Positions 15,138 through 24,139 are shown, counted from the stretch's first letter. The stretch: DNA of 45,685 nucleotides from Terriglobia bacterium (GCA_021323595.1 JAJPKR010000015.1:1-45685); one strand, 5' to 3'. Made by a program: numbers and translations. Notes: generated by a model from the sequence alone, not told the origin.

Positions 15138-17954
15138 TCAGTACTCGTAGTCGAGCGAGAACTCGACGACGCGCGCGCCGGAACCGGCGATGGGCGCGCC
15201 GAAGCTCGGCAGCGGCGACGGGCCGAGGCCGAAATCGGGATTGAGCGCGGCAACATTCGGGTGATTGAAGAGATTGAAGGCTTCGGCGACGACATCGAGA
15301 TGCGCGAACTCCCCGTGGGGAAAGTACTTGAGCACGCGCAAATCGAGATTCGCGGAGGCCGGCAGGCGGAGGGTATTGCGGCCGAATCCGGACGGGCGGG
15401 CGGCCAGCGGGAAGGCGAGCGAGCGGTTGGCATCCACGCCGACCAAGGGGTTGACGGGCGTACCGCCGGCGATCCATAGAATGGGCGCAATCTCGATGTG
15501 ATCGAAGGTGTTTTCGAACCAGCCGTGAACGGGCTGCGGCCCGGAATCCTCATCGGGGCCGATGGGCAAGTCCCAAAGCGCGTCGAAGGCAAACCGCTGG
15601 CGCTGATCCTGCAAGGAATAGCCGCGTTCGGCGCGCAGGTTGTAAGGATCTTGGGGCTGTTCGTCGAAGCTCGAAGCGTCGTCGAGCGTTTTCGACCAAG
15701 TATAGGTGGCGAGCCATTCGAAGTCGTTCGCCATGCGCCGATTGAAGGTGAGGGTGAGGCCGTTGTAGGAGGCGCTCGCGGCATTTTCGAGCTGATAGAC
15801 GGCGTCGAACGCGGGATCGAGACGGGCGGGGCCGAATGCGGCGGCGCCGGCGAGCGGCGCGAGATTCACGTTGCGCGTGCGCGGCAACTTGACGCCATGG
15901 ACGAAGAGGTAATCGGCGGCGACGGAGGTATCGTGGCCGAGCCAGCGCTCGACACCGGCGCTGAGGTGCTGGCTATAAGGCGTGGCGAAATGGGGATCGG
16001 GACGGAAGATGGAAGGCGCCAGGCCGGGCCACGGCGCGGCGAGCGGCGCACCCAAGGTGGAGCGAAAGATGGCGGCGGCCAAGGGGCCTTCGGCGACTTG
16101 CTGCGATCCCGCGGCGCCGTTGAATACCAAAGCCCGATTCAGGTTGGCGAGGATATAGCGGTCGTAAAAGATGCCATAGCCGGCCCGCAAGATCCAGCGC
16201 GGGGCGGGACTGAAGGCGAGGCCGAGGCGCGGGCTGAAGTTATCGGCATCGGCGGCGAAGGGCGAGGGCAGCGACTCGAAATCGTAACGCAGGCCGGCGT
16301 CGGCGGTCAGGGTGGGGGTGAGCGTCCAGTGGTCCTGCACGAACGCGCCGTAGGCCGTGACGCCGTAGGCGGCGCCGGGAGCGCCGAAGCTCTGGCGGAA
16401 GGAGTCGGGATTGGCGGCAAAGAAGTCGGCCAGCGTGGCGAAGCGGTAAAGGCCGCCGAAGCCGTCGCGCATGACCGCGTGCTCGTGAACATGATTGACC
16501 GTGGCGCCGAGCGTCCAGAGATGTGGGCCGGCGGAACGCAGGTAGGTGTAGGTCGCTTGCCAATGATTTTCGCGGCGGTAGCCGTTGCCGGCGTAAGGGC
16601 GGCCGAAGTCCAATAAGCCGGCGATGGCGATCTCCGGGCCGGCGGTTTGGTTGGTCGCCAGCGTGACGCGGCGCGTCGCCGCTTGGAAACGCAGATCACC
16701 GACGGCGTCGGCGCCGTACGTCGTCACCAGCGCGCCGGCCAGGCTCTGATCGGCGACGAAGCTATTGCCGAAGCCGCTCGGATCGAAGAGGCCGCCGGTG
16801 CCGAAGGCGCTGCCCGCCACGCGGTTGTTGGTGAGAGCGTAGCGCAGCATCAAGGAGCGGCGCGGGTCGAGCTGGTCGTCAAGCTTGCCGGACAGTTCGG
16901 TTTCGGCGCGCGCGATCGGGACCAGGCCGGTGGCGAGCTGCCGCACCGGCAAGCCGGGAAAGGCGCCGGCGGCCAAGCCGGCATCGATCGCCGCGACGGC
17001 GGCGGGATCGAGATCGTCGCCGGTCTCGCCACGATTGTGCTCCTGCTCGAGGGCGGCGTAATAGAAGACGCGGTTCTTGCGGAGCGGGCCGCCGATGGCG
17101 AAGCCGACGCGGGCGCGGCGGAAGGGCGGCTTGCGCGGCTGGGCGGCGAAGGGATCGCGGGCATTGAGCGCGGAGTCCTGCGCGAAGATGAAGGCGTCGC
17201 CGTGGATGATGTTGCCGCCGCTGCGGGTGACGACATTGATCGAGCCGCCGGAAGCGCCGCCGTATTGGGCGGAGAGCCCATTGTTCACGACTTGATATTC
17301 CTGCACGATTTCCGGCGAGAGCTCGGTGCGGCTGGCGCCGGTGAATTCGTCGTTGTTGTCGAGGCCGTCAATGGAGATGCTGTTGCTGCGCGGCCGCACG
17401 CCGCCGACGCTGAAGCCGCTCGAGGGCAGCGCGGCATGAGGGCTGCCGGCGGGCGCGGCCGGCGCGGCACTGACGCCGGGCTCGATGAGCGCGAAGTCGA
17501 GCGCGTTGCGGCTGTGCACCGGCAGCTCTTCGATGCGCTCGCGATCGACGCGCGAGACGAGCGAGGTTTGCGAGAGATCCAAGCCGGGCGGCGTGCCGGT
17601 CACGGTGACTTCCGAATGCAGCGACGCGGGCTGCAAGGGGACCGTCAGGCGCAAGTCGGCGCCGAGCTCCAGGACCAGGCCGGAGCGCGTATAGGGGGCG
17701 AAGCCGGGATGGCGAACGCTCAGGCTGTAGGTTCCCACCGGCAAGTCGCCAGCGCGGAACACGCCGCGCGAATCGGCGGTGGTTTGGCGCACGACATGAG
17801 TGGCGCTTTGCGTGATCTGGACGGCGGCGCCGGCGATGCCGCCGCCCGAGGCGTCGAGCACGCGCCCCTCGATCACACCACCCACAGCCGACGATTGCGC
17901 CGCGCACGGAAGGCCGCACGCGAGCATACAAAGACAGGCGATCAGCGATTTCAT
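15138..17954 (-). CDS. Oar-type TonB-dependent receptor with carboxypeptidase-regulatory domain
   Basis: The 938-residue protein has a signal peptide (SLIACLCMLACGLPCAAQ). A carboxypeptidase-regulatory-like beta-sandwich follows at about 25-105 (GVIEGRVLDASGGGIAGA and FRAGDLPVGTYSLSVRHPGF), then a plug domain (about 115-240, with SISIDGLDNNDEFTGASRTE) and a large barrel ending in VVEFSLDYEY with a terminal aromatic residue. Such receptors are very numerous in acidobacteria and are thought to import polymer-derived substrates across the outer membrane; the ligand is unknown. The ATG at 17954 is set by GGAGGAG three bases before it. A small membrane protein gene lies 87 bases upstream on the same strand and may be co-transcribed. 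Confidence 0.92.
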   Translation of the reverse strand: MKSLIACLCMLACGLPCAAQSSAVGGVIEGRVLDASGGGIAGAAVQITQSATHVVRQTTADSRGVFRAGDLPVGTYSLSVRHPGFAPYTRSGLVLELGADLRLTVPLQPASLHSEVTVTGTPPGLDLSQTSLVSRVDRERIEELPVHSRNALDFALIEPGVSAAPAAPAGSPHAALPSSGFSVGGVRPRSNSISIDGLDNNDEFTGASRTELSPEIVQEYQVVNNGLSAQYGGASGGSINVVTRSGGNIIHGDAFIFAQDSALNARDPFAAQPRKPPFRRARVGFAIGGPLRKNRVFYYAALEQEHNRGETGDDLDPAAVAAIDAGLAAGAFPGLPVRQLATGLVPIARAETELSGKLDDQLDPRRSLMLRYALTNNRVAGSAFGTGGLFDPSGFGNSFVADQSLAGALVTTYGADAVGDLRFQAATRRVTLATNQTAGPEIAIAGLLDFGRPYAGNGYRRENHWQATYTYLRSAGPHLWTLGATVNHVHEHAVMRDGFGGLYRFATLADFFAANPDSFRQSFGAPGAAYGVTAYGAFVQDHWTLTPTLTADAGLRYDFESLPSPFAADADNFSPRLGLAFSPAPRWILRAGYGIFYDRYILANLNRALVFNGAAGSQQVAEGPLAAAIFRSTLGAPLAAPWPGLAPSIFRPDPHFATPYSQHLSAGVERWLGHDTSVAADYLFVHGVKLPRTRNVNLAPLAGAAAFGPARLDPAFDAVYQLENAASASYNGLTLTFNRRMANDFEWLATYTWSKTLDDASSFDEQPQDPYNLRAERGYSLQDQRQRFAFDALWDLPIGPDEDSGPQPVHGWFENTFDHIEIAPILWIAGGTPVNPLVGVDANRSLAFPLAARPSGFGRNTLRLPASANLDLRVLKYFPHGEFAHLDVVAEAFNLFNHPNVAALNPDFGLGPSPLPSFGAPIAGSGARVVEFSLDYEY

Positions 17955-18041
17955 CAACTCCTCCCGCGTAGTCCGGTGGAACGGGAATGCGCCTGCGCGC
18001 AACGCGCGGAAGGCGCACGAAGGCGCGACGCGGAAGCTGGT

Positions 18042-18344
18042 CTAGACCCGCTGGGGCGGAGGCGGCGAGATGTCGGGACTGACAGGAAGCCAAGGACCGC
18101 GCCGCTCGCTTCGCGGAGAGCGCTGGGAGACGGGAGCGGTCCGCGCTGGGCGCAAAGGCCGGGCGGCGGCGGCGCGCGCGAGCCAAAAGCCGGCGGTGGC
18201 CAGCACGGCCAGGGCGCAAAGATTCAATTCCGCGTCACGGGGGGTGAAGCGGTCGTGGCGATCGAACGCCTGCGAGAGCGGCGCGAACAACAGCACCAGC
18301 ACGGCGCCCGCCAATAGAACGCGCACAATCGGTGACCGCCGCAT
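18042..18344 (-). CDS. small two-helix membrane protein
   Basis: This encodes 100 residues with two hydrophobic segments, VRVLLAGAVLVLLFAPLSQA near the N-terminus and LNLCALAVLATAGFWLARA in the middle, joined by a short charged loop (FDRHDRFTPRDAE). A basic, proline-rich tail follows. I do not recognise a named family. The start at 18344 is chosen because MRRSP directly precedes the first helix. The reading frame is open further upstream, but that would place it across the divergent gene. It shares a 52-base divergent control region with the GH79-like gene and lies upstream of the TonB receptor. Confidence 0.5.
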   Translation of the reverse strand: MRRSPIVRVLLAGAVLVLLFAPLSQAFDRHDRFTPRDAELNLCALAVLATAGFWLARAAAARPLRPARTAPVSQRSPRSERRGPWLPVSPDISPPPPQRV

Positions 18345-18396
18345 GACCGCAGTGTAGCACCCGCGCGCGGCAGGCAATGGTAGTGTAAGAGTCGCC

Positions 18397-20043
18397 ATGG
18401 AAAAGGCGAGCGCGACGAAAACTAGCACGGCATTTCCCAAGGCCCGGCGAGCCGGGGCCGAGCGGCGGCGATGGGGATGGGCGGCGCTGGCGGCCAGCAT
18501 GGTCTGTGTGCCGGCCGCGGCCCGCGCCGGAGGCCGCGGCGCCGCGGGAAGCGCGCCGGCCGGCGTCATGGCGCGCGTCGTCGTGAGTCGCGGTCAATTG
18601 GGACGAGCGATCCCGCGCGACTTCGTGGGGTTAAGCCTGGAGGTCTCGACGGGAGGGCAGGGAATCGGCGCCTTTCACGGCGGGAGCGCGGCGGGGGCGG
18701 CGGCAGGCGGAGGCGAGCGGGAATGGAGCGAGCAATATGCGCTCGGGCATCCCGGGGCGCCGAACGCGGGCTTTTTTCGCTTTATGCGCAATTTGGGGCC
18801 GGGCGTGCTGCGGCTGGGGGGCAATAGCCAGGACAACACCTGCTGGGCGCAGGCGCCGCATCCGGCGGAGTGCCAGGCGACGCTGACCGCGGCCGATCTG
18901 CGGCTTTTCGCGGCGGCGGCGCGGGCGAGCGGCTGGCGGCTGATTCTGGGCCTGAATCTCAAACAGGACGACCCAGCCTGGGCGGAGCGGGAGGTGGCCG
19001 ACGGGGTGGCGAAGACGATTCCCGCCGCCGCCATTTGGGCGCTGGAGATCGGCAATGAGCCGGATTTGTTCGCCCGCGGCGCGCGGCCGCGGGGCTATTC
19101 GCCGCAGGACCATGTGGGCGAGTTTCTCGCTTACCTGCGAGCGCTGCGGGCAAATCCGGCGACGCGCGCCTACGCGGTGGCGGGGCCTGCGACCTGCTGC
19201 CGCTGGCGCAACCCGCGCGACCTCGGCGTATTTCTCGACGGCGTGGGAGCGAACCACCTGGCGCTGGCGACGGTGCACAACTACGCCGGCACGGTGTGCG
19301 GCGGACGGGCACTGACGGTCGCGCAGCTGCTCGATCCGGCGCGGCGGGCGCGCTTCGCCGCCGCCGCCCAGGCGCTGGCGGCCGCCGCGCGCGCGCGCGG
19401 CGTTCCCCTGGCCATGGCGGAGACGAACTCGGCCTCCTGCGGCGGCATGCCCGGCGTCAGCGATGCGTTCGCTGCCACGGTGTGGGCCATGGATTATATG
19501 TTCACGCTCGCGCGCGACGGCTATCGCACCGTCAACTTCCACATCAGCTACCGCCCGGGCGGCGGAAGCTCCTACGACGCGGTGCGCACGTTCGGCGAGC
19601 GCGGCGGCGGCGGCTGGCGTTACCGCAATCAGGCCGAGCCGCTGTACTACGCGATGTATCTGTTCGCGCGCCACGCTTCCGGCGCGCGGCTGGCGCCGGC
19701 ACGGGTGGAGGCCAGCACGAACGTCAGCGCCTTCGCCGTGAGCCAATGCGCCGGCTGCGGCGTGCGGGTTTTCGTCATCAATGCCGATGCCCAAGCAAGC
19801 GGGCGCATCGTCGTCGCCGGGGCGGGCGGCGCGGCGGCGCGGCTGCTGTTCCTGCGCGCGCCGAGCCTGAGCGCGACCGCCGGAGCCGTCAGCCTTGGGG
19901 GAGCGAAATTCGACGACCAGGGGCGGCTGGGGAGGGTGCGCGCGACCGAGATCCGGCCGGATGCGGGGGGCGATTACACCTTTGACCTGCCCACCGCCGC
20001 GATCGCGCTGCTGGAAACCGAGCCTGGCACCACGCGGCGCTGA
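18397..20043 (+). CDS. GH79-like glycoside hydrolase (beta-glucuronidase/heparanase-like)
   Basis: The 548-residue protein has a long basic N-terminus and a hydrophobic leader (WAALAASMVCVPAAARA), suggesting export. The TIM barrel contains GVLRLGGNSQDN, and the acid/base candidate is Glu221 in WALEIGNEPDLF (the clan A NEP motif). The nucleophile candidate is Glu342 in LAMAETNSASCGG. The C-terminal part (from about 440) is a beta-sandwich as in GH79 enzymes (RVFVINADAQASGRIVV). GH79 members cleave beta-linked uronic acids or related residues from glycans. Several cysteines (CCRW, CGG, SQCAGCGV) suggest disulfides, in keeping with export. It lies divergently from the TonB receptor unit, which would fit a glycan-use locus, though this is inference. 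Confidence 0.78.
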   Translation: MEKASATKTSTAFPKARRAGAERRRWGWAALAASMVCVPAAARAGGRGAAGSAPAGVMARVVVSRGQLGRAIPRDFVGLSLEVSTGGQGIGAFHGGSAAGAAAGGGEREWSEQYALGHPGAPNAGFFRFMRNLGPGVLRLGGNSQDNTCWAQAPHPAECQATLTAADLRLFAAAARASGWRLILGLNLKQDDPAWAEREVADGVAKTIPAAAIWALEIGNEPDLFARGARPRGYSPQDHVGEFLAYLRALRANPATRAYAVAGPATCCRWRNPRDLGVFLDGVGANHLALATVHNYAGTVCGGRALTVAQLLDPARRARFAAAAQALAAAARARGVPLAMAETNSASCGGMPGVSDAFAATVWAMDYMFTLARDGYRTVNFHISYRPGGGSSYDAVRTFGERGGGGWRYRNQAEPLYYAMYLFARHASGARLAPARVEASTNVSAFAVSQCAGCGVRVFVINADAQASGRIVVAGAGGAAARLLFLRAPSLSATAGAVSLGGAKFDDQGRLGRVRATEIRPDAGGDYTFDLPTAAIALLETEPGTTRR

Positions 20044-20120
20044 ATTCGGCGCCACGGGGTTTGAGGCTGCGGGTTTTGGGCCCGCGACTGGCCTGGAACC
20101 GGGACAGGAGTGGAATTCTG

Positions 20121-20897
20121 GTGCAAGGCTTCGGGGGCGGAGCGTTCTACCGTTCTACTAAAGTTGTGGGAAAGCATTCCTTAGCGCTACTTACGTTGGG
20201 CGCCCTCTGCGCTGTGGCTGTGCCCGGATGGGCGCAAGCGCCGAACGCGGCGTCCGACGCGCCTCCGATGATCGAGTTGACGTCGAGCCGCGACCTCAAG
20301 GCGCTATGGCTGCCAGCGCCCGCGCCCGGCGGGGAGAGCCAGCCGCAATCGCAGGAACAGCAGCAGAAGCCCACGGAAGGGCAGCAGGCGGGGAAGGTTC
20401 CGTCGCTGCAAGGGCTGGGCTTTCCTGCGAGCGAGATTCACGGCAGCACGGCCGAGCAGGCGCTGCTCGACAAGCGCTCGCACATGCTGCAGATTCATCA
20501 GAAGCTCGGGTTGATCACCACCATTCCGATGTTCGCGGCGCTTTTCACAGGGCCGGGGGCCAAGGGGCATCGGGGACTGCCCGGCAGCCCTTCGCGACGC
20601 GATCTGCACGCGGCGCTGGGATTCACGGCCGCCGGCATGTATTTCGCCACGGCATATTTCGCGCTGCGCGCGCCGAAGGTCGCGGGCACGCGGTCCTACG
20701 GCTTGATCCGGCTGCACAAGGCGCTGGTTTGGATTCACCTGCCCGGCATGATCTTGACGCCGATCTTGGGGACGATCGCGTTCCGGCAATTGAGCCGGGG
20801 CGAGCGGGTGCACGGAATCGCCCGCTACCATTCCTGGGTGGCAGTGACGACCGCGGGCGCCTACGGGCTGGCATTGCTCTCGGTGACGTTCAAGTGA
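20121..20897 (+). CDS. four-helix membrane protein, cytochrome b561-like
   Basis: From the GTG at 20121 (AGGAG ten bases upstream) it encodes 258 residues; a GTG at 20166 right before the signal-like GKHSLALLTLGALCAVA is an alternative. After a Gln-rich linker (residues near 80-100, QSQEQQQK) come four hydrophobic helices: LITTIPMFAALFT, ALGFTAAGMYFATAYFAL, VWIHLPGMILTPILGTIAF and SWVAVTTAGAYGLALLSV. Histidines fall at helix ends (MLQIHQKLG, RRDLHAALG, RLHKALVWIH, RYHSW), as expected for haem ligation. It is followed after 10 bases by a YceI-family gene, the same order as yceJ-yceI in E. coli. This makes electron transfer in the membrane plausible. Confidence 0.6.
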   Translation: MQGFGGGAFYRSTKVVGKHSLALLTLGALCAVAVPGWAQAPNAASDAPPMIELTSSRDLKALWLPAPAPGGESQPQSQEQQQKPTEGQQAGKVPSLQGLGFPASEIHGSTAEQALLDKRSHMLQIHQKLGLITTIPMFAALFTGPGAKGHRGLPGSPSRRDLHAALGFTAAGMYFATAYFALRAPKVAGTRSYGLIRLHKALVWIHLPGMILTPILGTIAFRQLSRGERVHGIARYHSWVAVTTAGAYGLALLSVTFK

Positions 20898-20907
20898 TGG
20901 AGATGCG

Positions 20908-21453
20908 ATGACGAAGGCACGGCTTTTCGCCATTCTCGTGATCTTCGTGCTGCCGGCGTGGCTGCGCGCCGATCAGACCTGGACGCTGGCAAGCTCGACG
21001 CTGACTTACCACATCTCTCATCCTCTGCACGAGGCGGACGGCGTGAGCCATGCGGCGCGAGGGGAGGGGATTTGCACCAAGGGCACGTGCAATTTCTTGA
21101 TCGCGGTGCCGGTGAAGACCTTCAACTCCGGCAACAGCAACCGCGACCTGCACATGCTGGAGGTGGTGCGCGGCGGGCAGTATCCGCTGGCGGTGGTGCG
21201 GTTCCGGCTGCCCGCGGCGGAACTGCAGCAGCCGGTCATTCGGGCCGATCTGGAAGTTCAGCTGGCGGGACGGACGGCGGAATACAAGCAGGTGGCGTTT
21301 CATCGCGCCGATCAGGGCAAGGACGTTCGCGTGACCGGCACGATCCCCCTGAAGCTTTTGGATTTCAAGATCAAGCCGCCCTCATTGCTGGCGATTCCCA
21401 TCAGAAACGACGTGCCGGTGCGCGTGGACACGGTCTGGCGGCTGCAATCGTAA
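20908..21453 (+). CDS. YceI-family periplasmic lipid-binding-like protein
   Basis: The 181-residue protein has a signal peptide (FAILVIFVLPAWLRA) and the beta-barrel of the YceI/lipocalin-like fold. Visible strands include TWTLASSTLTYHISHP, CNFLIAVPVKTFNSGN, LAVVRFRLPAAEL and DVRVTGTIPLKLLDF, with the typical DQTWTL start and the MLEVVRGGQYP loop. YceI proteins bind isoprenoid quinone-like lipids in the periplasm. The gene has GGAG upstream and is 10 bases behind the cytochrome-b561-like gene, so the pair is likely one operon acting on quinones or redox stress. One cysteine pair (ICTKGTC) is an unusual addition inside the second loop. Confidence 0.82.
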   Translation: MTKARLFAILVIFVLPAWLRADQTWTLASSTLTYHISHPLHEADGVSHAARGEGICTKGTCNFLIAVPVKTFNSGNSNRDLHMLEVVRGGQYPLAVVRFRLPAAELQQPVIRADLEVQLAGRTAEYKQVAFHRADQGKDVRVTGTIPLKLLDFKIKPPSLLAIPIRNDVPVRVDTVWRLQS

Positions 21454-21490
21454 GGCGTCGCGGGCAGCAGGAGGGCCGGCGCCGAGAAAT

Positions 21491-22603
21491 CTAGGCGAAG
21501 ACGGTCGCGCGCTGGGGAATGTAGGCGCAGCTTGGGTCGGCGGCGAACATATCGCCTTCGAGCGCGAAGGCGCGCGCGCGCGAGCCGCCGCAAATTTGCC
21601 GGAACTCGCAGTCGCCGCACTTGCCTTTGAGATTGGCCGCATCGCGCAGGGCGCGGAAGACGGGCGAGTCGCTGTAGATCTCACCCAGCGGGCGCCGGCG
21701 GATATTGCCGGCCGGCACCGGCAAGAAACCGCTGGGAAAGACCTCGCCGGTATGGGAGATGAAGACGAAGCCCTTGCCATCATTGATGGCGCGGGGCGCG
21801 CGTTCGCGGGCGCCGGCGCCGAGCCATGGCGGCGTGGCGGGCACCGGCAGGCCCGCCTGGCGGTCGCGCAACCGCCGCTGCACAACGTAGCGGCGATAGT
21901 GCATGCCCTCGGTCGTCTTAACGTCGAAGGCGACGCGGCGCGAAAAGTCATAGAGCCTGCCGAAGACGGTTTCGATCTCGTCGGCCGAGAGCAAATCGCG
22001 CCGCCGGGCACGGCCGGTGGGCACGAGGAAGAAGACGCTCCAGAGCACGGGATCGAGCGCTTCGACGAGCGCGGTCAGGGCGTCCCAGTCGTCGTAGTTC
22101 CAGCGGCTCATCGTCGAATTGATCTGCAGCGGCAGGCCGGCTTCGTGAATCCAGCGCACCGCCGCGAGCGTGCGCGCATACGAGCCGGGCACGCCGCGGA
22201 ACTGGTCGTGAATGCCGGCCGACGCGCCATCGATGCTCAAAGCGAGGCGCGCAAGTCCCGAGGCGGCCAAGCGCGCGACGACATCGCGCGTCAGCAAGGG
22301 CGTGGCGCTGGGCGAGAGCGAGACGCGCACGCCGCCGGCCACGCAATATTCGATCAGGTGAAAGATGTCCGGCCGCTTGAGGGGATCGCCGCCCGTGAGC
22401 ACGAAAACGGGAACTTGCAAGGTGCGGATCTCATCGATCAGCTTCTCTCCGGCGGTCGTGTCGAGCTCCAGCGGCGAGCGGAGCGCTTGCGCGCTGGCGC
22501 GGCAATGCACACAGGCCAAGTCGCAGGCGCGGGTCACTTCCCAGATGGCGATGAATGGGCGGTCGGCGGCGCGGGCGCCGTCGGCGGCGTGAGAATCGTT
22601 CAT
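21491..22603 (-). CDS. radical SAM/SPASM protein (TIGR04053-like)
   Basis: The 370-residue protein has the radical SAM cluster motif CDLACVHC (Cys27, Cys31, Cys34), SAM-binding FVLTGGDPLKRPD and a C-terminal SPASM-type cysteine cluster (CGDCEFRQICGGSRARA, with another Cys in ADPSCAY). The start WEVTRACDLACVHCRASAQ and the Asp/Trp-containing MSRWNYDDWDAL segment match the group I remember as TIGR04053, whose substrate is not established. SPASM enzymes typically modify peptides or make cofactors such as haem d1 precursors. The ATG at 22603 has GAGGAG nine bases upstream. Its ATG overlaps the TGA of the SQR remnant as ATGA, so it was once translationally coupled to a sulfide or quinone oxidoreductase. 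Confidence 0.8.
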   Translation of the reverse strand: MNDSHAADGARAADRPFIAIWEVTRACDLACVHCRASAQALRSPLELDTTAGEKLIDEIRTLQVPVFVLTGGDPLKRPDIFHLIEYCVAGGVRVSLSPSATPLLTRDVVARLAASGLARLALSIDGASAGIHDQFRGVPGSYARTLAAVRWIHEAGLPLQINSTMSRWNYDDWDALTALVEALDPVLWSVFFLVPTGRARRRDLLSADEIETVFGRLYDFSRRVAFDVKTTEGMHYRRYVVQRRLRDRQAGLPVPATPPWLGAGARERAPRAINDGKGFVFISHTGEVFPSGFLPVPAGNIRRRPLGEIYSDSPVFRALRDAANLKGKCGDCEFRQICGGSRARAFALEGDMFAADPSCAYIPQRATVFA

Positions 22604-22990
22604 GAGGCAACTCCTCGGGCTTGGGTGTCGGCGGCGGCGAGCGCCTCCAAGGGCACGCCCTCGACCTTGTGCATCAGCGGCGGCAGGCCGCCGCGCAGCA
22701 GCACGTGCCAATAGAGCCAAGGCAAGCCGTACTTTTTCAGCAGCCACATATCCCGCCGCTCGCGAAATGTGTTGAGAAAGGGAAGCTAGGGCGCCGGCGC
22801 GCCCGAGTAGTCGAGCTCGCACAGCAACATGCGGCCGTAGCCGGTGACGATGGGACAGGCGATATAGCCGTTGTAGCCCATTGCCGGCGGGCGCCGCGCG
22901 CGCGAGAGAGCCAACGCGGAACGGGGTGCAACGCGATCGCCGGCGGCATCTTGCATCACGTCGACGTGCGCCTTGCCCGTTTGGGAGGCG
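22600..22990 (-). pseudogene. C-terminal remnant of a sulfide:quinone oxidoreductase
   Basis: On the minus strand one frame reads YNGYIACPIVTGYGRMLLCE, then LDYSGAPAP, a TAG stop (around 22784-22786), and in the same frame FLNTFRERRDMWLLKKYG with LPWLYWHVLLRGG to a TGA at 22600-22602. This is the hallmark tail of SQR-like flavoproteins (YDGYTSCPLVTGYG, then RERWDMWLLKKYGLPWLYWH in typical members). The nonsense codon splits it, and the FAD-binding N-terminal 300 residues are gone. The upstream limit near 22990 is uncertain because similarity fades. The remaining stop still overlaps the radical SAM start, so that gene may have lost its translational driver. Confidence 0.75.
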
Positions 22991-23231
22991 TGGTGGTTGA
23001 GGTGGATGGGCTCATGGCGGGCTCGGGACTTTTTTCCGTTCGCCTCATGCGGTTGCACGCAAGATGCCGAAGCACGTGCGCCGGATGCGGCAGATGCAAA
23101 CCAGCGAACGATTGCCCACCTGTTGGGGAAGTTGCCCCAAGTTTGAGCCTCATGACGCAGGCGTTGCGCACGGGCCCGAGGGGCCGCGGCGGTGGCGTCC
23201 GGCGTGCAAGAGGTCAAGGCGGGAGGCCTAT

Positions 23232-24122
23232 TTGGCAGCGCAACCGGCAGCAGCCGCATCGGCCACGTGCTTTCGCAACATCTTGGTCTTGTCGGATCTT
23301 TCCCCGGCCGCCGAAGCTGCATTAGGCTACGCCGCGACCTGGGCGCGCCGATTCAATGCGGCCATTCACGTGGCGCATCTCATTCGGCCCTTGAGCATCG
23401 TGCTCGCGAAGGGCGCTTATGGACCGCTGGTCGAGAGTCGATGGCGGCGCGCGCGCGCGGGCTTGGATTCCATTGCCGCGAGCGAGATGTTGCGTGATAT
23501 TCCGCACTCCATTTATCTCGAAGCGGAACAAATGGAGCAAGGGGTTGTGGACTTGATTCGGGAAGAGAGGGCAGATTTAGTGGTAATGGCCAGCGAGGGC
23601 AGGCGGGGATTTTCCAAGCTGGTGGCCGGCTCGGCAGCCGAGTCGATTATACGTTCGGCGCTTTGCCCGGTGCTCATCATCGGGCCGGCAGCGGACCGCA
23701 AGCCGCCGCATGATCCGCGTCACATCCTTATCGCGACGGATTTCGGACCGGCTGCCGAACGCGCCGCGGCCTGGGCGGTGCAGGTGGCCCGAGTCTGGGG
23801 AGCGACGGTGCACATGCTCAACGTTTTGTCCGTTCCCGACGGCGACTGCGCATACTGGCTCAGCGAAGTCGAAGTCACCGAGGCGCGGCTGCGCGACGAG
23901 ATCAGGACGGCCCAGGGCGCCGATCTGGACAGCGAGCCGATCGTCAAGTTCGGCGAAGCCGGGTCCGAGATCCTCGGCGTCGCACGGAGTATTGATGCGG
24001 ATCTGATCGTGCTGGGAGCGCGGCGGGGGCCCAAGTACTCGCTGGGCTCCGCGGGCGCGGTCGCGTACCGAGTGCTGAGCGAGGCGCGCTGTCCAGTGTT
24101 GACGGTGGGCGAGGCGGCCTGA
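23232..24122 (+). CDS. tandem universal stress protein (two UspA domains)
   Basis: This encodes 296 residues from a TTG at 23232, chosen because GGGAGG ends five bases before it and the first UspA strand (NILVLSDLSPAAEAAL) begins soon after. The open frame reaches back to 23064, but that stretch looks non-coding. Domain 1 ends with LVVMASEGRRGFSKLVAGSA, close to the ATP-binding G-x2-G-x9-G-S pattern except that the first Gly is Ala. Domain 2 (HILIATDFGPAAERAA to GARRGPKYSLGSAG) departs further from the pattern and may not bind ATP. The gene lies 17 bases ahead of an ADP-forming acyl-CoA synthetase, an arrangement seen in acidobacteria and anaerobes that suggests a stress or energy-starvation operon. 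Confidence 0.82.
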   Translation: MAAQPAAAASATCFRNILVLSDLSPAAEAALGYAATWARRFNAAIHVAHLIRPLSIVLAKGAYGPLVESRWRRARAGLDSIAASEMLRDIPHSIYLEAEQMEQGVVDLIREERADLVVMASEGRRGFSKLVAGSAAESIIRSALCPVLIIGPAADRKPPHDPRHILIATDFGPAAERAAAWAVQVARVWGATVHMLNVLSVPDGDCAYWLSEVEVTEARLRDEIRTAQGADLDSEPIVKFGEAGSEILGVARSIDADLIVLGARRGPKYSLGSAGAVAYRVLSEARCPVLTVGEAA

Positions 24123-24139
24123 CCCGCTGGGAGCGAGGA

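Noticed and set aside
16647-18317. A 556-codon plus-strand open frame across the TonB receptor gene
   Set aside because: The minus strand encodes an unmistakable Oar-type receptor. The plus frame is Gly/Ala/Glu-rich without any domain.
23064-23231. N-terminal extension of the tandem UspA protein
   Set aside because: The extension is Arg/Pro/Cys-rich with no fold signal, while a good GGGAGG site precedes the TTG at 23232.
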